Source: Chryseobacterium gwangjuense | GTDB taxonomy: Bacteria > Bacteroidota > Bacteroidia > Flavobacteriales > Weeksellaceae | Assembly: GCF_021311115.1 (NCBI RefSeq) | Contig: NZ_JAJTNP010000003.1 | Span: 62,001-126,000, forward strand | Length of the DNA: 64,000 bases | Direction: 5' to 3' | Shown: one piece after another, positions 51,303 through 60,778 of the stretch | Numbering within the stretch: position 1 is the stretch's first letter | Layout: each line of letters begins with the position of its first letter | The notes under the pieces: generated by a model | Seen by the model: the letters and a program-made list of their open reading frames with translations, nothing else | What the model was told of the DNA's origin: nothing | The model's database searches: none | Translations under genes and position numbers: made by a program

Positions 51303-52313
51303 TTATAAATTCATAAACAACTTCGGATTTACCGGAGTATTGTTTTTGTGTACTTCATAATGAAGATGAGGTCCTGTAGAACGTCCGGAATTTCCAGACT
51401 TTGCAATTACTTGCCCTACTTTCACTTTATCATTTGTTTTGGCAACAAGTTGAGATAAATGACCATAAAGAGTTGCTAAACCATTTCCGTGGGAAACAAT
51501 TACGCAATTTCCATACCCTCCTTTTTGTCCGGAAAATATTACTGTTCCGGCAGCAGCAGCTTTTACGTCAGAACCAAATGCAACGGCAATATCCAATCCT
51601 TTATGGAACTGCATCTGATCTGCTTCAGCAGGTAGATTGTTTTTTTCAACACCGGTTTTAGAGGTTGCAGCAACAGAAGATTTTGTAGAAGCTGAAGTAG
51701 CGGCAACAGCAGGAGCAGCTTTTGGAGTTACCATTACTTTTACTTCCCTTTTATTTCCGTAGCTGTCAGTTACTTCTATGATTTTTTCTACAGGCACTGC
51801 TTTTACTTCTGGAGCTGGAGCCGAAGCGGCAACAGGGGCTGCAATATTAGATTTTACAGAGGCATAAACTGTTTTAAAAGGAATAGGATTTTTTCTGATT
51901 CCAAAATTTGATGAGATATATCCTTCTGTTGGCATTCCTAAGGGAACCTGCATCAGTTTTTTCTGAAGATCCATCAGATACTGGCTGTATCGGTTGGCTT
52001 GTTTAGCAAGATAAACAGAGTTGGAAATACTGTCTTTGCTCAGGACTGTCAATTTTCCATTCGAAATATCTTTTGATTTTAAGAAGGAATTTAGTTCGTT
52101 TACGGTTTGATCTACTAATGCAAGATCAGTTTTCATTTTCAAATAATCTACACTGTCTCTCTCAGTGTTTATTTTTACAAGATTGACTTCATAGTTTTTA
52201 TCGTCTTTTTCAGAAAATAACTTAGCAATGAATATACCTTGTGCAAAAACTACTGATAAAAGCCCTCCTAAAAGGATATTTACGTTCTTTTTGCTGTTTA
52301 GAAATCTCTTCAT
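51303..52313 (-). CDS. Membrane-anchored M23 peptidase
   Basis: A 336-residue protein with an N-terminal membrane helix (VNILLGGLLSVVFAQGIFIA). A helical stalk follows, then an Ala/Val/Pro-rich linker (about 170-225). The C-terminal LytM domain has zinc motifs HKGLDIAVAFG and GPHLHYEVHKN. It is predicted to cut peptidoglycan cross-links in the periplasm or to activate amidases. It converges with the NmrA-like gene across a shared terminator. Confidence 0.93.
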   Translation of the reverse strand: MKRFLNSKKNVNILLGGLLSVVFAQGIFIAKLFSEKDDKNYEVNLVKINTERDSVDYLKMKTDLALVDQTVNELNSFLKSKDISNGKLTVLSKDSISNSVYLAKQANRYSQYLMDLQKKLMQVPLGMPTEGYISSNFGIRKNPIPFKTVYASVKSNIAAPVAASAPAPEVKAVPVEKIIEVTDSYGNKREVKVMVTPKAAPAVAATSASTKSSVAATSKTGVEKNNLPAEADQMQFHKGLDIAVAFGSDVKAAAAGTVIFSGQKGGYGNCVIVSHGNGLATLYGHLSQLVAKTNDKVKVGQVIAKSGNSGRSTGPHLHYEVHKNNTPVNPKLFMNL

Positions 52314-52512
52314 CTTTCTTTTCTTAGTATTATAAAACGGTTTTGAGTTTGCAAATTTAAATAAAAATAATTTTTTAAGATTATTTGTAATTAAAATTTA
52401 GTTTTTAATGTATTTAACGATTAATTAGATATTTAATTGTGTTGAAGTGTTAATTTTATCTAAAAATGGCTTTTATCATGCTATTAAAAGTCTTACGCAA
52501 TCTTTGTTTTAA

Positions 52513-52520
52513 TATATTTG
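52513..52520 (+). promoter_or_regulatory. -7 promoter element of gpsA
   Basis: TATATTTG, a full TAnnTTTG match, 16 nt before the ATG at 52537. Confidence 0.6.
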
Positions 52521-52536
52521 CAGTTCACATTCAATT

Positions 52537-53577
52537 ATGGCAAAAAAGAAAATAATGTCGGAATCTTCAAATTCTAAAAAGAATAAAAAAGATATTTCTG
52601 TAGGCGTTGTGGGAAGTGGAAGTTTTGCAACGGCAATTGTAAAAATGCTTGTGGAAAACTGCAAAGTAGTACATTGGTGTGTAAGAAGTGAGTTCGTAAA
52701 AGGAGCCATTGAACTTCGTGGGCACAACCCGACTTACCTTACAGCAGTAAATTTTAATCTTAAAAATTTAAAACTTACAACAGATATTAACGAGTTAGTT
52801 TCTGCTTGTGATGTAGTGGTATTAGCAACACCGTCAATTTATCTTTCAGATATGATGGATAAAATGACATGCGAATACACCGATAAAATCTTCGTTTCGG
52901 CAATTAAAGGGATCATTCCTAAAGTAAATGATGTTGTTGCCCATTATCTTAGAGATGAATTTAAAATCGGTTTCCGAAATCAGGCGGTTATTGCAGGACC
53001 TTGTCATGCAGAAGAAGTTGCAATGGAAAGACTTTCCTATCTTACGATCGCTACCGTAGAAGATGAAATTTCAGAAAAACTGGTAAGTATTTTTAACTCA
53101 GATTTTATTAAAGTTCACTCAAGTAAAGATATTCTAGGAAATGAGTACAGTGCCATTCTTAAAAATATTTTTGCAATCGGAGCCGGAATTGCCAGTGGAT
53201 TAGGATATGGAGACAACTTTACGGCGGTTTTCGTTTCCAATGCCATTCGTGAAATGGAGACATTCCTTGAAGCAATTTATGAAGCGCCAAGAGATGTAAA
53301 TCAAAGTGCTTATTTAGGCGATTTACTAGTAACTGCATACTCATTATTCTCAAGAAACAGAAACTTAGGAAATCTTATCGGGAAAGGATATACAGTAAAA
53401 TCGGCAATCCAGTCAATGAATATGGTGGCAGAAGGATATTATGCAGCAGATTCCATTTATAAAACATCAAAAGAGAAAGGGTTGAAACTTCCGATTGTTG
53501 ATACGATATATGGAATTTTATACGAAGGAAAAAATGCAGAAAAACAATTCAAAAAGCTCACTGCAAAATTGAATTAA
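52537..53577 (+). CDS. gpsA: Glycerol-3-phosphate dehydrogenase [NAD(P)+]
   Basis: A 346-residue enzyme that makes sn-glycerol 3-phosphate for phospholipids. The nucleotide loop GVVGSGSFATAIVK follows a Lys/Ser-rich tail of about 20 residues. The catalytic Lys region SAIKGIIP, AGPCHAEEVA and the late LKNIFAIGAGIASGLGYGDN are intact. MAKKKIM at 52537 is taken as the start. MSESSN at 52555 is also possible. Confidence 0.94.
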   Translation: MAKKKIMSESSNSKKNKKDISVGVVGSGSFATAIVKMLVENCKVVHWCVRSEFVKGAIELRGHNPTYLTAVNFNLKNLKLTTDINELVSACDVVVLATPSIYLSDMMDKMTCEYTDKIFVSAIKGIIPKVNDVVAHYLRDEFKIGFRNQAVIAGPCHAEEVAMERLSYLTIATVEDEISEKLVSIFNSDFIKVHSSKDILGNEYSAILKNIFAIGAGIASGLGYGDNFTAVFVSNAIREMETFLEAIYEAPRDVNQSAYLGDLLVTAYSLFSRNRNLGNLIGKGYTVKSAIQSMNMVAEGYYAADSIYKTSKEKGLKLPIVDTIYGILYEGKNAEKQFKKLTAKLN

Positions 53578-53595
53578 ATCAAATAAACAAAAATT

Positions 53596-53632
53596 AAAAA
53601 AGCGCCGACAAGACTGTTGGTGCTTTTTTATT
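53596..53632 (+). terminator. Terminator after gpsA
   Basis: AAAAAAGCGCCGACA pairs with TGTTGGTGCTTTTTT (53596-53610 with 53615-53629) through a few wobbles. A T-run ends the structure. Confidence 0.85.
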
Positions 53633-53773
53633 TATATACTCAATATCAATTCATTGATATTTTCCATAATATTTTCTTCCCGGAGAAAAAATGTTGAAAT
53701 CCGGAAAAATAAGAGGTTGAAATCAAATCAATTGTAATAAGTTTTCCCGAAATTTGATATAAAATTTGAAATT

Positions 53774-55279
53774 ATGTCACAATCGCTTATTAGCAGAACA
53801 CCGAAACCAAAATATGACGTTGTACTGATAGGTGGCGGAATTATGAGTGCCACTTTAGCAACACTGCTTCATGAATTTGATCCTAATCTTGAAATTGCAA
53901 TTTTTGAAAGATTAGGCAGGTTTGCAAAGGAAAGTACCGCAGCATGGAACAATGCAGGAACAGGGCATTCTGCTTTTTGTGAACTTAATTATACCCCTGA
54001 AAAAGAAGACGGATCTATAGATATTTCAAAAGCTGAAAGTATTGCAGAACAATTTGAAATTTCTAAACAGTTTTGGTCTTACTTAGTCAATAAAGGTTAT
54101 ATTCATGATCCAAAAGATTTTATCAATTCTTGCGCTCATATGAGTTTGGTATTTGGTGAAAAAGATGTGGAATTTCTTAGAAAACGCCATGAAAAACTAT
54201 CTGAGTCGGTTTTATTTCAGGGAATGGAATATTCAGCCAATCATGACAAGCTAAGGGAATGGATTCCTTTGGTCATGAGTAAAAGAAACGAAACCGAGGT
54301 ATTGGCAGCTACCAAAATGAAACTGGGAACGGATGTTAATTTCGGAACGTTAACAAGAAAAATGGGAAGACATTTACTGGAAGATTCCAATGTTGAAGTT
54401 TTCTTGTACCATGAAGTAAAAGACATTGATCCAAGAGATGACGGAAAATGGGAAATGAAGGTGAAAGACAGGATTCATAGTCATAAACAAGAAGTTGTTG
54501 CAGATTTTGTATTTATCGGAGCCGGTGGATATGCTTTACCATTACTGGATAGTTCAGATATCAAAGAAAGTGAAGGATATGGTGGTTTTCCGGTTTCCGG
54601 GCAATGGTTGGTTTCTCACAATCAGGAACTGGTAGAAAAACATCAGGCAAAAGTGTACACTCAGGCAACGGTCGATGCACCGCCAATGTCTGTTCCTCAC
54701 TTGGATTTGAGAATCATTGATGGTGAAAAAGCACTTCTTTTTGGACCTTTTGCAGGATTTTCAACTAAATTTTTGAAAGAAGGAAGCTATCTTGATTTAC
54801 CTGAAAGTGTGAATACTAAAAATTTAAAATCCTTATTTGGAGCTTGGTGGCATAATATTCCTTTAACGAAATATTTGGTTCAACAGGTTGCCATGACCAA
54901 AGCGCAGAGAATGCAGCATTTGAGAGAATTTATCAAAGATGCTAAAGAAGAAGATTGGGAATTAAAAGTGGCCGGTCAAAGAGTACAGATTATTAAAAAA
55001 GATGAAAAAGAAGGCGGAAAATTAGAATTCGGAACCGAAGTGGTAACCAATAAAGCAGGAACTATTGCTTCATTATTGGGAGCTTCACCAGGAGCTTCTA
55101 CGGCTGTGTATGCGATGCTGAATGTTCTTGAGAAATGCTTTCCGGAAAAACTTCATCAAGAATGGAAAGGTAAGTTACTGGAAATGATTCCTTCTTATGG
55201 ACAAAAACTGGCTGAACATCCCGAACTTGCTAAGAAAGTAAGAAGCTATTCTAAAGAGAAACTTGAATTAGAATATTAA
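53774..55279 (+). CDS. mqo: Malate:quinone oxidoreductase
   Basis: A 501-residue FAD enzyme that oxidises malate and passes electrons to quinone at the inner membrane. The FAD loop VVLIGGGIMSATLATLL is at the N-terminus. STAAWNNAGTGHSAFCELNY and the C-terminal LLGASPGASTAVYAML are Mqo signatures. It gives a malate route parallel to the NADH-linked one that feeds complex I in this window. Confidence 0.95.
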   Translation: MSQSLISRTPKPKYDVVLIGGGIMSATLATLLHEFDPNLEIAIFERLGRFAKESTAAWNNAGTGHSAFCELNYTPEKEDGSIDISKAESIAEQFEISKQFWSYLVNKGYIHDPKDFINSCAHMSLVFGEKDVEFLRKRHEKLSESVLFQGMEYSANHDKLREWIPLVMSKRNETEVLAATKMKLGTDVNFGTLTRKMGRHLLEDSNVEVFLYHEVKDIDPRDDGKWEMKVKDRIHSHKQEVVADFVFIGAGGYALPLLDSSDIKESEGYGGFPVSGQWLVSHNQELVEKHQAKVYTQATVDAPPMSVPHLDLRIIDGEKALLFGPFAGFSTKFLKEGSYLDLPESVNTKNLKSLFGAWWHNIPLTKYLVQQVAMTKAQRMQHLREFIKDAKEEDWELKVAGQRVQIIKKDEKEGGKLEFGTEVVTNKAGTIASLLGASPGASTAVYAMLNVLEKCFPEKLHQEWKGKLLEMIPSYGQKLAEHPELAKKVRSYSKEKLELEY

Positions 55280-55285
55280 ATAACA

Positions 55286-55345
55286 AGCATAATGAATGAT
55301 GAGTAATGTAACTATTACTCATTATTTATTACTCATTACTTATAC
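55286..55345. repeat. Reiterated ATTACTCATT word spacer, copy 3
   Basis: ATGATGAGTAATG and several ATTACTCATT words, partly forming a hairpin (TGATGAGTAAT with ATTACTCATTA). It is the same vocabulary as copies 1 and 2. Confidence 0.8.
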
Positions 55346-55352
55346 AATAAAC

Positions 55353-55751
55353 GTGGCAGAAACCATTAAAAAACCTATAATAGTAACAGAAATTCTTGAG
55401 TCTCTTCAAACCAAAATAGAAGAGGAAAAACAGGTAATTGTTCACTGTTGTTTCCCCGCTTCTCCGTTTTTAGGAAATCTTATCCGAATCTGGAGCTCTA
55501 CTTATCTTTTTGATAACAATTCTGATCATAAAAGTAAACTGATTCATGCGGAAAATATTACAATATATCCTAACTGGACGCCGGTTCCTTTTATGAAAGA
55601 TTTTTGGTTTACCTTAGTGTTTTCGGGGCTCCCGAAAGATTGTAAAAGTTTCGATTTTCATGAAGTTATTCCCGAAGAAGGAGGTTTTTTTGTGAAATCA
55701 ATTAAAAGAAATGCTTCAGATATCTATAAAATTAAAATCTCCGACTCATAA
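55353..55751 (+). CDS. Small conserved-looking protein of unknown function
   Basis: 132 residues from the preferred start GTG at 55353 (VAETIKKPIIVTEILESL). An upstream ATG at 55296 would translate the word-repeat spacer (HYLLLITYT), so it is unlikely. The sequence is soluble with a Cys pair (IVHCCFPASPFLGNLIRIW) and several Trp. No family is recognised. It overlaps the next gene by one base and is probably its operon partner. Confidence 0.7.
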   Translation: MAETIKKPIIVTEILESLQTKIEEEKQVIVHCCFPASPFLGNLIRIWSSTYLFDNNSDHKSKLIHAENITIYPNWTPVPFMKDFWFTLVFSGLPKDCKSFDFHEVIPEEGGFFVKSIKRNASDIYKIKISDS

Positions 55752-56398
55752 TGAAATCATATATTGTACTTTTACTTCTAATAATTCCTTTTTTTAGTTT
55801 TTCTCAAAAGAATATTGCGGACAAAGCAATTGTAAAAGCGAATGCAAAAGAATTGAAAGAGATCAAAAAATTTCAAAAGGATTTGAATGAAGAATATTTA
55901 AACCCTAAAGAAACCCCTTTAAGAGGAGGAAACTTCACCCAATTTAAAAAGCATCCTTTCTTTCCGATAGACTTGAAATACAGGGTAAAGGCAAAATTCG
56001 TTAAAACGGAAAATCCTAAGCCATTTGACCTTCCAACTTCCTCAGGAAAAACAAAATCTTATCAGGAATTTGGAAAGGCAATTTTTGAACTTGACGGAGC
56101 ATCGTATACTCTTACGATTTATCAAAGTTTAGATCTTATGAAAATGGAAAAATATAAAGACCATCTTTTTCTTCCTTTTCGGGATGCAACCAATAACAAA
56201 GAAACCTACGGTGGAGGAAAATATCTGGATCTGAAGATTCCTGAAGGAGATTCGATTATTTTAGACTTTAATCAATCTTATCATCCTTATTGTGCGTACA
56301 ATGCTTACGATTACAATTGTCCGATTGTTCCCGAGGAAAATAAGTTACCTGTTGAAATCAGAGCAGGAGTAATGTATCAGGATATCTATCATCATTAA
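55751..56398 (+). CDS. DUF1684 protein
   Basis: A 215-residue protein with a signal peptide (MKSYIVLLLLIIPFFSFSQ) and a DUF1684 core: FKKHPFFPIDLKYRVKAKF, KSYQEFGKAIFELDG, LFLPFRDATNNKETYGGGKY and FNQSYHPYCAYNAYDYNCPI. The YDYNCP end motif is characteristic. The family has no known activity. It starts within the stop codon of the gene before it and is followed 12 nt later by a GNAT gene. Confidence 0.88.
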   Translation: MKSYIVLLLLIIPFFSFSQKNIADKAIVKANAKELKEIKKFQKDLNEEYLNPKETPLRGGNFTQFKKHPFFPIDLKYRVKAKFVKTENPKPFDLPTSSGKTKSYQEFGKAIFELDGASYTLTIYQSLDLMKMEKYKDHLFLPFRDATNNKETYGGGKYLDLKIPEGDSIILDFNQSYHPYCAYNAYDYNCPIVPEENKLPVEIRAGVMYQDIYHH

Positions 56399-56410
56399 TT
56401 ATATACTGAA

Positions 56411-56884
56411 ATGGTTCATTTAAAATTTTTTATTTCTGAAGACTTACCCGGGCTCAACTATGTTCTGGATGAGATACAAAGCCTTTATACTTCTACAGCA
56501 GAGCATGCATTAGAAAGAATTAAAGAAAGAAATGATGGTTTGGCATTTCCGGTTTCTATTTTTAATGATGAAATATTGGTTGGCTTTTTAGTCCTGGATT
56601 TTGGAGCAGATAAATTAGATATTACAGATAACCCAAATTCAGTTTTATTGCGATCATTATCCATTAATCCTGATTTTCAGGGAAAAGGAATTGGGAAGTC
56701 GACGATGTTACTAACTGATGATTTTGTGAAAAAACATTTTAATACTTGTGATGAGATTGTTCTTGCTGTTAACCAAAACAATAATGCAGCCTATGAAATC
56801 TATCTGAAAACTGGGTATTCCTATGATGGGAAAATCCGGGAGGGAAGAAGTGGACCACAGTTTTTAATGTCAAAGAAATTATAA
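56411..56884 (+). CDS. GNAT-family N-acetyltransferase
   Basis: A 157-residue single GNAT domain. The acetyl-CoA loop is SLSINPDFQGKGIGKSTML, with NQNNNAAYEIYLKTGYSYDG after it. The acceptor is unknown. It is 12 nt after the DUF1684 gene, so the same transcript is likely, and it converges with recO 3 nt later. Confidence 0.88.
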   Translation: MVHLKFFISEDLPGLNYVLDEIQSLYTSTAEHALERIKERNDGLAFPVSIFNDEILVGFLVLDFGADKLDITDNPNSVLLRSLSINPDFQGKGIGKSTMLLTDDFVKKHFNTCDEIVLAVNQNNNAAYEIYLKTGYSYDGKIREGRSGPQFLMSKKL

Positions 56885-56887
56885 AAA

Positions 56888-57574
56888 CTATTCAAAAATC
56901 TGCTGAATCACTTCTAACGATGTGGGAGTTTTAAAATCTGCAAAATGATAGTGATAGTAAATCAAAATACTGTCTAAAATATTTCTTCTGAGTTTTGATG
57001 GAATCTTTATTTCGTAAGGATTTTCTGAAGAAAGAATGGCTTTCCAAATATGAGAATTCTGTTCATCAAAAAAATGATGAGTCATGTCAGTGGTAAAAAT
57101 TCCGGTTTCAGGATCAAGATATTTCCCGTCATTAATGAGAGGCGCAACTCCTTGTATTTTCAGAATTTTAATTAAAAAAATGAGGTGTGACTGATAATTT
57201 CTACGATTGAGCTCCTGAAGAAATTCATCAATTCCCAAAAATACTGAAGTATTTTTATTTTCAATTCTTAAAATTTGATTTAAAAAATCTGAAATAAAGA
57301 ATATAACAGTATTGGCATTAATGTCTGTATAGAAATCATAAAATTCAACCAATTCAAATTTCGAAATAGTGGCAATACTATTTCCTTTTGCAATATTAAT
57401 TACAAAATTAAGTTTATTTAAAGGCAGAAGAAAAGCTTTTTTCTTGTTCTTTTTGCTGTAAATACCCTTTAAAAAATAGCTTTGAAAGCCATCATTCTCA
57501 GTGAATGTATGAATAATGGCATCATTTTCACCATATTTTACATAAGAAAGTAAAAAGCCTGTTTGTAAATTCAT
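56888..57574 (-). CDS. recO: DNA repair protein RecO
   Basis: A 228-residue protein with the RecO layout. The N-terminal OB fold (GFLLSYVKYGENDAIIHTFT, FLLPLNKLNFVIN) is followed by a helical C-terminal part (LIFLIKILKIQGVAPLI, LRRNILDSILIYYHYHF). It loads RecA on gaps with RecR. The start codon shares a base with the porZ stop, so translation is coupled. This adjacency is common in Bacteroidota, as I recall. Confidence 0.88.
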   Translation of the reverse strand: MNLQTGFLLSYVKYGENDAIIHTFTENDGFQSYFLKGIYSKKNKKKAFLLPLNKLNFVINIAKGNSIATISKFELVEFYDFYTDINANTVIFFISDFLNQILRIENKNTSVFLGIDEFLQELNRRNYQSHLIFLIKILKIQGVAPLINDGKYLDPETGIFTTDMTHHFFDEQNSHIWKAILSSENPYEIKIPSKLRRNILDSILIYYHYHFADFKTPTSLEVIQQIFE

Positions 57575-59826
57575 TAATTGACTACGGCTATTTTTGCAGT
57601 AGCTTTATCTGAGCCGTCTTCATTGGTCATGAGAACAAAATACATTCCGGAAGCTACTCTTGTTCCGCGTTGGTTATTAAGATCCCATTCGTAATATCCT
57701 GCTCTGGCTACTGCCGAATGAACAATGTTTCCTGCAGCATCAGTAATTCGGATGTTTGTTTTTTCAGCTAATCCTTTAATGGTTACTTTTCCTTTGAAAT
57801 TTGAATAGACAACAGGGTTTGGGTACACCAATACATTGCCAAAATTAGACGTTACATCTCCTACATCTCCTTGGTAGGTTACAATTCCGTCGTATGTTAC
57901 GAAATAAACTTTTCCTGTTTTTTTGTCAACTTTTATATCAGTTACACTATTGGTAGGAAGCGGAGAATTTTCCTTTGTAAAATGTTTAAGGGTCTGCTCT
58001 CCGGTCGCTGAAAGATAATATACACCACCACCATCTACGGAAACCCATTTTTGGTTTCCTCCATCTACCTCAACTTGCAGAATCTGAGAATCTTTAAAAA
58101 GTTCTTCAGCGAGACCTCCCTGTTCTATGACAATAGCCTCCGTTTGAGGATTGTTTTTTGCTGAGGTAGCTGCATTAGGAAGAATTCTCAATCCCATATC
58201 TGTTCCAATCCATGCATCTCCGGATTTATCAAAAGCCGCAGATATTGTTCCCCCCGGAAGATTGTTGGAGGATTCTAAAATATACTGTGTGTCATCTGAA
58301 GTATTTAATGTTTGCTTATGATCATATACCAAAAAGTTGATTGATCTTGGAAGCGGAACCCAAAATAAGCCTTGATAAAAAATAGGTTGCTGTACAGCAT
58401 TACTTGTAAGAATTACCTGTTTTACCAAAAAATTGTCGGTTCCTCTATCGTAAAAAGCCATTCCGGGGTATTTTCCTTCTGTAAAAGCGAGCCCCGCAAC
58501 TAAATTATTTTGGTCATCATAAGCAAAACCAACTGGTCGTCGATCCCAAACTCCATCTGCTCCTACAGTATAAAGCTTTGTGAAGTCAAAGTCTTTGCTA
58601 GAGCTATTATACTTCATTTTGTATATTCCTTGCCCTATTGCAGTGCTATAATTTGTAAAGAATAGATCTGATGGGCTGGCTGGATCGAACATAGCATCTA
58701 AAACATTAAATTTTGTGCTGCTCCCTTTAAAATAAGAAGAATAAATCCACTGCATTCCATCAAAATAATAAAATCCGGGATTTTTTGGATTGTCGGTACC
58801 TTCATTAAACCCATTGATTCTCGCACCGCTTGAAACCAATAATTGATTTTCATTGAATATTCTTATTTTATAAGAGTCATTAAAATAAGGACCATCTGGT
58901 TTGAAAGTATTGCGGTCTTCATTTTTTATTCCGGAAAGTTTGGTTCCTGCATAGATTTTGGAATTGATGCGAGCTGCTGTATTACATTCTTCACCTACGG
59001 AGACATTTCCTGTTAAAATACCGGTGAGGCTATAACTATAAACGTTGTTAAGGTCTGCTACCAATACATTATCTCCGTTTACGACAACATCCTTTACATT
59101 AGTGAATGTTTGGGGAAGTGTAGTGAATGTTCCATTAATCAGTAATTGTACAGTAGTAGAAGAAGAAAATGCAACAGTAGACTCAGAATCTACATTGGTA
59201 TATGTTCCGGGGCTTTCCGTTGTCCAGGTTGAAAAAACCGGGAATGTGGTATTTAAATCATGGGTTTTAAGTCCAGAGTTCGTTACAGCATATACTTTAT
59301 TATTTAAAATGGTAGCTTCGTTACTGGCTTGATAAACGCCTCCCGAAACAAAAAATGCTGAATCTCCAAATTCTTTCTTTTTAAGATTAAAAATAGAAAC
59401 TCCATAACCAACAGAAATGATAGCTTTATCTCCTGTGATAGAGATGTGATTGATTTTTTTGCTTCCGTTATATCCAGTGGCAATAGGGATATCTACAACA
59501 TAGGTAATGCCATCTGGAGTAATCACATCCAATGAACCGTTTTGATACCCGATTAATCCTATTTTAGTTTGAGGATTGTAATCAAATGCTGAAATTTTAA
59601 CTTCATGAAGGCCGTTAGCTTTAGACAGTTTTGTAATTTCCCCTGTTGAAACGGTATAAAAGAAAATACCGTTTTCAGTTGCAGCTACTATTTTTCCATT
59701 CTCTTCTTTCATTGCCAGCACGTTATTGTATGAGAATACGTCTGCCCACTTTTTAGAAGTAATGTTCTGTGCATTTATCAATTGCAGAGAAGCTAAAACG
59801 CCAAGAGAAATTAAAAGTTTTTTCAT
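57574..59826 (-). CDS. porZ: PorZ-like type IX secretion beta-propeller protein
   Basis: A 750-residue protein. It has a signal peptide (MKKLLISLGVLASLQLINAQ). Long beta-propeller regions follow, with repeats of the form GLHEVKISAFDYNPQTKIGL and SAAFDKSGDAWIGTDMGLRI. A C-terminal sorting-type domain ends it (NVLVYPNPVVYSNFKGKVTI, RGTRVASGMYFVLMT). In Porphyromonas, PorZ is part of the cell-surface T9SS machinery that attaches cargo to anionic LPS. It is upstream of recO. A generic two-component-type propeller protein is the weaker alternative. Confidence 0.85.
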   Translation of the reverse strand: MKKLLISLGVLASLQLINAQNITSKKWADVFSYNNVLAMKEENGKIVAATENGIFFYTVSTGEITKLSKANGLHEVKISAFDYNPQTKIGLIGYQNGSLDVITPDGITYVVDIPIATGYNGSKKINHISITGDKAIISVGYGVSIFNLKKKEFGDSAFFVSGGVYQASNEATILNNKVYAVTNSGLKTHDLNTTFPVFSTWTTESPGTYTNVDSESTVAFSSSTTVQLLINGTFTTLPQTFTNVKDVVVNGDNVLVADLNNVYSYSLTGILTGNVSVGEECNTAARINSKIYAGTKLSGIKNEDRNTFKPDGPYFNDSYKIRIFNENQLLVSSGARINGFNEGTDNPKNPGFYYFDGMQWIYSSYFKGSSTKFNVLDAMFDPASPSDLFFTNYSTAIGQGIYKMKYNSSSKDFDFTKLYTVGADGVWDRRPVGFAYDDQNNLVAGLAFTEGKYPGMAFYDRGTDNFLVKQVILTSNAVQQPIFYQGLFWVPLPRSINFLVYDHKQTLNTSDDTQYILESSNNLPGGTISAAFDKSGDAWIGTDMGLRILPNAATSAKNNPQTEAIVIEQGGLAEELFKDSQILQVEVDGGNQKWVSVDGGGVYYLSATGEQTLKHFTKENSPLPTNSVTDIKVDKKTGKVYFVTYDGIVTYQGDVGDVTSNFGNVLVYPNPVVYSNFKGKVTIKGLAEKTNIRITDAAGNIVHSAVARAGYYEWDLNNQRGTRVASGMYFVLMTNEDGSDKATAKIAVVN

Positions 59827-59827
59827 G

Positions 59828-60778
59828 TTATGCTATTATGCTACTGTCAATTACCTGATTATTCCAGGAAATATGTTTTACATTTTTATTTGAATCAAAG
59901 AAGAAATCTATTCTGCCCAACAAAAGACCTGCCCATCCCACCTGATTGACCAGAACATTTTTGCCTGCTCTATTGGTAAAAGTTTGGGGTTCCGGTAAAA
60001 AAGAATGAGTATGACCACCCAGAATAATATCAATATTATCTGTTTTGGCAGCTAAGATTTTATCACTTATTTTATTAGGTTCGTCTTTGTAATCGTAACC
60101 GATATGTGAAAGGCAGATGACCAGATCACATTTTTTCTCGTTTTTCAGGAAGTTGGAATAATGTTGTGCCACATCAATCGGGTCTGAATAAACAGTTTCC
60201 CCATATTGCTTTTTGCCAACCAGTCCGTCCAGTTGAATTCCTACTCCGAAAAGACCGACTTTGATTCCGTTTTTGTTGAAAATCTTATATTGAGAAGTCT
60301 TTCCGTCAAGAACCGTATTTTTAAAATCATAATTTGAACAGATAAAAGGAAACTGCGCATTCGGCAACACCTTTAGAAATCCGTCCAAACCATTATCAAA
60401 ATCATGATTTCCCATGGTTGAAGCATCATACTTCATCATAGACATCAATTTAAACTCCAACTCACCTCCGAAAAAGTTGAAATAAGGAGTTCCTTGAAAA
60501 ATATCACCGGAGTCTAGAAGCAAAACATTAGATTCCTGATTTCTGATTTGCTGAATTAAACTTGCCCTTCTTGCAAAACCTCCCTGATTGGGATTTTTGG
60601 TATAACTAGCATCAAAAGGTTCTATTCTGCTGTGCTGATCATTGGTATGAAGAATAGTAAGCTTATTTGCGGATTTTAAATCAAGAATACTTAATTCTTC
60701 CGCCATCATCATATTGGGAGCTAAAGCCATTGCTAAAGTTCCGCCTCCTATTGCCTTTAAAAACTTTTTTCTATCCAT
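59828..60778 (-). CDS. Metallophosphatase half of a split 5'-nucleotidase
   Basis: A 316-residue protein with a Tat/Sec-like N-terminus (MDRKKFLKAIGGGTLAMALAP). The metallophosphoesterase core has the metal ligands in LTILHTNDQHSRIEP, LLLDSGDIFQGTPYFNFFGG, STMGNHDFDNGLDGF, CLSHIGYD and ILGGHTHSFLPEP. It ends before the 5_nucleotid_C domain, which is the separate gene at 60778-61536, one base away. It hydrolyses phosphate from nucleotides or similar compounds outside the cytoplasm. Confidence 0.9.
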   Translation of the reverse strand: MDRKKFLKAIGGGTLAMALAPNMMMAEELSILDLKSANKLTILHTNDQHSRIEPFDASYTKNPNQGGFARRASLIQQIRNQESNVLLLDSGDIFQGTPYFNFFGGELEFKLMSMMKYDASTMGNHDFDNGLDGFLKVLPNAQFPFICSNYDFKNTVLDGKTSQYKIFNKNGIKVGLFGVGIQLDGLVGKKQYGETVYSDPIDVAQHYSNFLKNEKKCDLVICLSHIGYDYKDEPNKISDKILAAKTDNIDIILGGHTHSFLPEPQTFTNRAGKNVLVNQVGWAGLLLGRIDFFFDSNKNVKHISWNNQVIDSSIIA